Shown piece after piece: positions 3,994 through 6,772 of a DNA stretch of 6,772 nt; the stretch's first letter is position 1; each line of letters begins with the position of its first letter. The position numbers were made by a program, and so were the translations under genes. Origin of the DNA: Gallionellaceae bacterium (GTDB taxonomy: Bacteria > Pseudomonadota > Gammaproteobacteria > Burkholderiales > Gallionellaceae); assembly GCA_003151655.1 (NCBI GenBank), contig PLYB01000305.1, positions 1 to 6,772 on the forward strand, in the 5' to 3' direction. Below the pieces are notes generated by a model. It did not search any database and had not been told where the DNA came from. It was given only the letters and a program-made list of their open reading frames with translations.

Positions 3994-5180
3994 AACAGCC
4001 TCGATAGATCGCCGCGCAGGAAGCCTGCCAGTGGTTGTTCCAAGCCTTTTCCCAGTGCAATGACTTTGAACAGTTCGCCCATTTCGGCGGGACTGGTGAG
4101 TTTTTGCAGCTGAGCGGAAAGCGGTGCATAGGCTTTAATATCGTCCGGCGAGACCTCGCTGAGAAAATTCATTACGCCGTTGTTGAGCAGAAAATGCGCC
4201 TGCGAGGTGTAGCCCAGAAAGTGCGCGCCGTGGTCGATGGCGGCTTCCGCAATGGCGGTGAAATCGACGTGTGCGGTGATGTCCTGCAAACCGGGCAGAT
4301 AAAAAGGATCGTCGTGTGCATGGTGGCGGTAGTGGCACATCAACGTGCCCTTCGAGCGTTGCGGGTGGTAATACTCGCGCGCGCCGAAACCGTAGTCGAT
4401 GAATATAAATGCACCCTTGTCCATGCGTTCGCACAGGCTGGACATTAGTCCGCGTGCGGCGAGAGAGATTTCGCTTAGATAAGGATCAGGCACATTGATG
4501 TTTTGTGCGATGGTGAGCAGTTCTGCATTTTCAGGCAATCGGTCTTGCCAGACGAAACGCTCGTCAGCAACTGCTACGCCACGTTCCATCACAACTTGTC
4601 CCCTCTCCCCCGGGGGGAGGGCTAGGGTGGGGGAGGTTTTCCAGCACAGCAAATGCACTGGCAGCGCATCCAACACTTCGTTGCCGATAACTACACCGGA
4701 AATCTTCTTCGGCAGCGCGTCCAGCCAATGTACGCGTGCAGCAAGATGGGGTAGTTTTTCGCGGATTAAAGTTTGCTGGCGTTCGCGCAGATCGGCGCTG
4801 ATTTCCAGTATCGAATAACTTTCCGGCAGTGCGCCCAGTTTCTCCAATTCACCTAGAATATCCAGCGCGAGCTTGCCGCTGCCCGCCCCGAGTTCAAGGA
4901 TGTGCGGGCTGCTGGCTTGCATCACCTCGATCAATTGCCGCGCCAGCGTGCGCCCGAATAATGACGAGAGTTCCGGCGCGGTGATGAAGTCGCCGTCCTG
5001 GCCGAATTTACGCGCACCGGCGCTGTAATAGCCCAAGCCAGGCGCGTACAGCGCCAGTTCCATAAAGCGCGCAAAAGGTATCCAGCCGCCTTGTGCGGCA
5101 ATATCATGGCGGATGAGCTCGCTTAGCCGGGCACTGTGGGCAAGAGCTTCCGCTGAGGGTTGGGGCAGAGATGTGGTCAT
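3990..5180 (-). CDS. SAM-dependent methyltransferase, MidA/NDUFAF7 family (DUF185)
   Basis: This 396-residue protein matches the MidA family. Relatives in eukaryotes (NDUFAF7, Dictyostelium MidA) act in respiratory complex I assembly by methylating an arginine of the NDUFS2 subunit; the bacterial target is less certain. It has the family N-terminus LALYAPGLGYYSAG (42-55) and KFGQDGDFITAPELSSLFG (58-76), the SAM-binding loop LELGAGSGKLA (95-105), and GNEVLDALPVHL (166-177). I chose ATG 5180-5178 (MTTSLPQPSAEAL); a frame open 17 codons further upstream would run across the divergent promoter. Residues about 182-195 (TSPTLALPPGERGQ) are encoded by an inserted palindromic repeat that keeps the frame, in what is probably a surface loop. 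The deoxyinosine glycosylase gene follows with a 4-base overlap, so the two are surely cotranscribed. The pteridine reductase gene lies divergent 45 bp away. Confidence 0.9.
   Translation of the reverse strand: MTTSLPQPSAEALAHSARLSELIRHDIAAQGGWIPFARFMELALYAPGLGYYSAGARKFGQDGDFITAPELSSLFGRTLARQLIEVMQASSPHILELGAGSGKLALDILGELEKLGALPESYSILEISADLRERQQTLIREKLPHLAARVHWLDALPKKISGVVIGNEVLDALPVHLLCWKTSPTLALPPGERGQVVMERGVAVADERFVWQDRLPENAELLTIAQNINVPDPYLSEISLAARGLMSSLCERMDKGAFIFIDYGFGAREYYHPQRSKGTLMCHYRHHAHDDPFYLPGLQDITAHVDFTAIAEAAIDHGAHFLGYTSQAHFLLNNGVMNFLSEVSPDDIKAYAPLSAQLQKLTSPAEMGELFKVIALGKGLEQPLAGFLRGDLSRLL
4599..4636 (-). repeat. C/G-rich palindromic dispersed repeat inside midA
   Basis: The plus strand reads CCCTCTCCCCC (4601-4611) directly abutting GGGGGGAGGG (4612-4621), a 10-bp palindrome with one bulged T. 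It continues with CTAGGGTGGGGGAG. This is the well-known kind of dispersed bacterial repeat that, when translated, gives peptides such as SPTLALPPGERGQ. Here it lies in frame in the coding strand of midA and contrasts with the base composition around it. From memory, typical family members go directly from VLDALPVHL to an ERGVA-like stretch, so the repeat looks inserted. Confidence 0.7.
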
Positions 5181-5187
5181 GGTCAGG

Positions 5188-5193
5188 TATAAT
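5188..5193 (+). promoter_or_regulatory. -10 element for the pteridine reductase gene
   Basis: A perfect TATAAT lies 32 bases before the ATG at 5226, which would place the transcript start near 5200 with a leader of about 25 bases containing the ribosome binding site GGAGAGGG. No good -35 hexamer is present at the usual 16-18-bp spacing. The spacer between the divergent genes is only 45 bp, so both promoters probably overlap here or extend into midA. Confidence 0.55.
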
Positions 5194-5225
5194 CCGCGAA
5201 GATTCCAAGTGTAGTGGAGAGGGCG

Positions 5226-5966
5226 ATGCAAGGCAAAGTGGTGTTAGTGACCGGAGGAGCAAAACGCGTTGGCGCGGCGATCTGCCGCCGCTTGCACGCG
5301 GCCGGCGCAAACATCGTGATTCACTATCGCAGCTCGCTGTATGAAGCACTGGCTTTGCGTGCCGAACTGAACGAGCAGCGAGAAAATTCCGCATTCTGCG
5401 TGCAGGCTGATTTGCTGGATGTCGTGGCGTTGAGGGCGCTGATCGAAGAGTCGATAAAGTGCTTCGGGCATCTGGATGCGCTTGTCAATAATGCCTCCAG
5501 TTTTTATGCCACGCCGTTAGCTGATTTGAACGAGCAGCAATGGAACGATCTGTTGGGCACCAATCTGAAAGCGCCGTTGTTTCTGGCGCAAGCGGCGGCA
5601 GCGGAGTTGCGTCGCCGTCACGGCACCATCGTGAACATTGCCGATATTCATGCGGATCGTCCGATGCATGGCCATCTGCTCTACAGTGCCGCCAAGGCCG
5701 GGCTGGTCGCATTGACCAAGAGCCTAGCGCAGGAAATGGCACCACAAGTCCGCGTCAACGCCGTCGCGCCCGGCGTGATCAGTTGGCCGGAAGATGCGGA
5801 GTGGCAGGATGAGGAACTCCGCCGCAAAATTGTGGCCCACACCCTGCTCAAGCGCGAAGGCGAGCCAGACGATATTGCGCGTACCGTAAAGTTTTTAATC
5901 GCAGATGCACCCTATATTACCGGACAAGTTATCTCCGTGGACGGCGGGCGTAGTATCAACATATAA
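5226..5966 (+). CDS. Pteridine reductase-type short-chain dehydrogenase (PTR1/FolM-like)
   Basis: This 246-residue Rossmann-fold oxidoreductase has the glycine motif TGGAKRVG (9-16), in which the Arg/Lys-containing TGxxxRxG form is typical of pteridine reductases. HYRSS (33-37) suggests NADPH use, followed by NNASSFY (88-94). The catalytic region has Asp140, Tyr153 and Lys157 (ADIHADRP...YSAAK). The Asp replaces the usual SDR serine and sits 13 residues before the Tyr, as I recall for Leishmania PTR1 (Asp181, Tyr194). APGVISWPED (181-190) follows. It likely reduces dihydropterin or dihydrofolate compounds in the cytoplasm, in pterin or folate salvage. I chose ATG 5226, preceded by GGAGAGGG; a GTG at 5214 is in frame but overlaps this ribosome binding site. 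FolM-type dihydromonapterin reductase activity is an alternative to pteridine reductase proper. Confidence 0.9.
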   Translation: MQGKVVLVTGGAKRVGAAICRRLHAAGANIVIHYRSSLYEALALRAELNEQRENSAFCVQADLLDVVALRALIEESIKCFGHLDALVNNASSFYATPLADLNEQQWNDLLGTNLKAPLFLAQAAAAELRRRHGTIVNIADIHADRPMHGHLLYSAAKAGLVALTKSLAQEMAPQVRVNAVAPGVISWPEDAEWQDEELRRKIVAHTLLKREGEPDDIARTVKFLIADAPYITGQVISVDGGRSINI

Positions 5967-5971
5967 ACCCT

Positions 5972-6092
5972 CACCACAGAGGCACAGAGACACAGAGAAC
6001 TACAAATCATCATGCACCGAAGCTTGAACAATTGGCATCGGTAATCATCAAAGCGTATTTGATTTTCTCTGTGTCTCTGTGCCTCTGTGGTG
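5972..6092. repeat. 121-bp palindromic repeat element (MITE-like) between the SDR gene and ttcA
   Basis: The ends are perfect 28-bp inverted repeats (5972-5999 and 6065-6092) built from short CACAGAGG/CACAGAGA units. Inside, ACCGAAGC (6016-6023) and GCATCGGT (6035-6042) make a second, imperfect stem, so the whole element can fold into one long hairpin. It starts 5 bases after the SDR stop codon and ends 21 bases before the ttcA start. CACAGAGG-type repeats of this form are dispersed in many bacterial genomes. No transposase gene and no clear target-site duplication are seen. The transcript hairpin followed by the T-rich stretch GATTTTGATTTTTC could terminate or attenuate transcription before ttcA. 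Confidence 0.8.
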
Positions 6093-6113
6093 GATTTTGA
6101 TTTTTCATTAATT

Positions 6114-6772
6114 ATGAACGACATCATTCAACCCGTCCACTTCGAACATCACTCCAGCAATTTCAATCGCCTCAAAGGGCGGTTGGAGCATCAGGTCGGC
6201 AAAGCCATCGGCGATTTCAACATGATCGAAGAAGGCGATACGGTGATGGTGTGCCTGAGCGGCGGCAAGGATTCCTACACGTTACTGGATATTCTGCTCA
6301 CCCTGCGCAAACGCGCACCGATAGATTTTAAGATCGTCGCGATGAATCTGGATCAAAAGCAGCCGGGCTTTCCTGCTGATGTGCTGCCCGAGTATTTAAA
6401 AAAAATCGGCGTGGATTTTCACATCGAAACGCAGGATACTTATTCCATCGTCAAAGCCAAAATCCCCGAAGGAAAAACTACCTGCTCGCTGTGCTCGCGT
6501 TTGCGGCGCGGCATTATTTACAAGGTAGCGGGCGATCTGGGGGCGAACAAGATCGCACTGGGACACCACCGCGATGACATGGTGGAAACACTATTCCTCA
6601 ATATGTTCTTCGGTGGCAAACTCAAAGCCATGCCGCCCAAGCTGGTCACCGATAAGGGTGACCACATCGTCATCCGTCCGCTGGCGTATTGTGCCGAGAA
6701 AGACATCGCCCGCTACGCACGCGGCATGGAGTTCCCCATTATTCCGTGCAACCTGTGCGGCTCGCAGGAAAA
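6114..6772 (+). CDS. ttcA: tRNA 2-thiocytidine(32) synthetase TtcA (partial, 3' end outside the window)
   Basis: An open frame of 219 full codons from ATG 6114 runs off the right edge without a stop; the family is usually about 270-310 residues, so most of the protein is present. TtcA is an iron-sulfur enzyme that adenylates and thiolates cytidine 32 of certain tRNAs. The ATP-pyrophosphatase PP-loop SGGKDS is at 49-54. CSLC (124-127) supplies two cluster-binding cysteines and PCNLCGSQ (211-218) the third. LNLDQKQPGFP-like sequence (NLDQKQPGFP, 78-87) and GHHRDD (150-155) also match the family. The N-terminus HFEHHSSNFNRLKGRLEHQV is as expected for this family. No clear Shine-Dalgarno sequence precedes the ATG (upstream is T-rich), and the palindromic repeat sits just before it, so expression may be low or affected by that element. 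Confidence 0.95.
   Translation, partial: MNDIIQPVHFEHHSSNFNRLKGRLEHQVGKAIGDFNMIEEGDTVMVCLSGGKDSYTLLDILLTLRKRAPIDFKIVAMNLDQKQPGFPADVLPEYLKKIGVDFHIETQDTYSIVKAKIPEGKTTCSLCSRLRRGIIYKVAGDLGANKIALGHHRDDMVETLFLNMFFGGKLKAMPPKLVTDKGDHIVIRPLAYCAEKDIARYARGMEFPIIPCNLCGSQE

Noticed and set aside
4035..4448. Plus-strand ORFs opposite midA and the glycosylase gene (for example 137 codons at 4035-4448)
   Set aside because: These are antisense shadows of well-recognised minus-strand genes, with low-complexity translations and no ribosome binding sites.
5912..6127. Minus-strand ORF across the palindromic repeat (contains TTEAQRHRE)
   Set aside because: The peptide is the translation of the dispersed repeat and commonly appears as a spurious ORF; it also overlaps the SDR gene end.

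Overview
The window looks like a chromosomal segment from a betaproteobacterium, probably of the Nitrosomonadales/Gallionellaceae kind. This is inferred from a conserved-looking run of housekeeping genes on the right (a MidA-type methyltransferase divergent from a PTR1-type pteridine reductase, followed by ttcA), the protein sequences themselves, and a perfect TATAAT -10 box. No 16S or other taxonomic marker is present, so the assignment is tentative.

The left half (1 to about 3480) is accessory DNA. It holds the tail of an MqsA-type antitoxin (1-102), a minus-strand helix-turn-helix regulator (226-639), and an AT-rich plus-strand gene pair. That pair is a small TM2-like membrane protein with a C-terminal zinc ribbon (909-1232) and a lipoprotein of unknown function (1295-2098). 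Next comes what I read as integron-type gene-cassette DNA. An uncharacterised ORF (2282-2914) runs through a well-formed attC site (2861-2916) and ends on the TAG inside that site's GTTAGGC box. After it lies a second, frameshifted ORF (2966-3395). The two proteins appear to share a short motif, roughly [LA]P-x-L-x-[SA]-L followed by a GxGF/GDGF. No integrase gene is in the window, so this may be an integrase-less attC locus or the far end of an array.

The right half (3484-6772) is more GC-rich and tightly packed. On the minus strand a midA/NDUFAF7-type methyltransferase gene is followed by a hypoxanthine-DNA (deoxyinosine) glycosylase gene with a 4-base GTGA stop/start overlap. On the plus strand, starting 45 bases from the midA start, lies a pteridine-reductase-type SDR, then a 121-bp palindromic repeat with 28-bp perfect inverted ends, then the 5' part of ttcA, which runs off the window.

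Two dispersed-repeat signatures mark this half: the palindrome before ttcA, and a C/G-rich palindromic repeat lying in frame inside midA, where it encodes the peptide SPTLALPPGERGQ.
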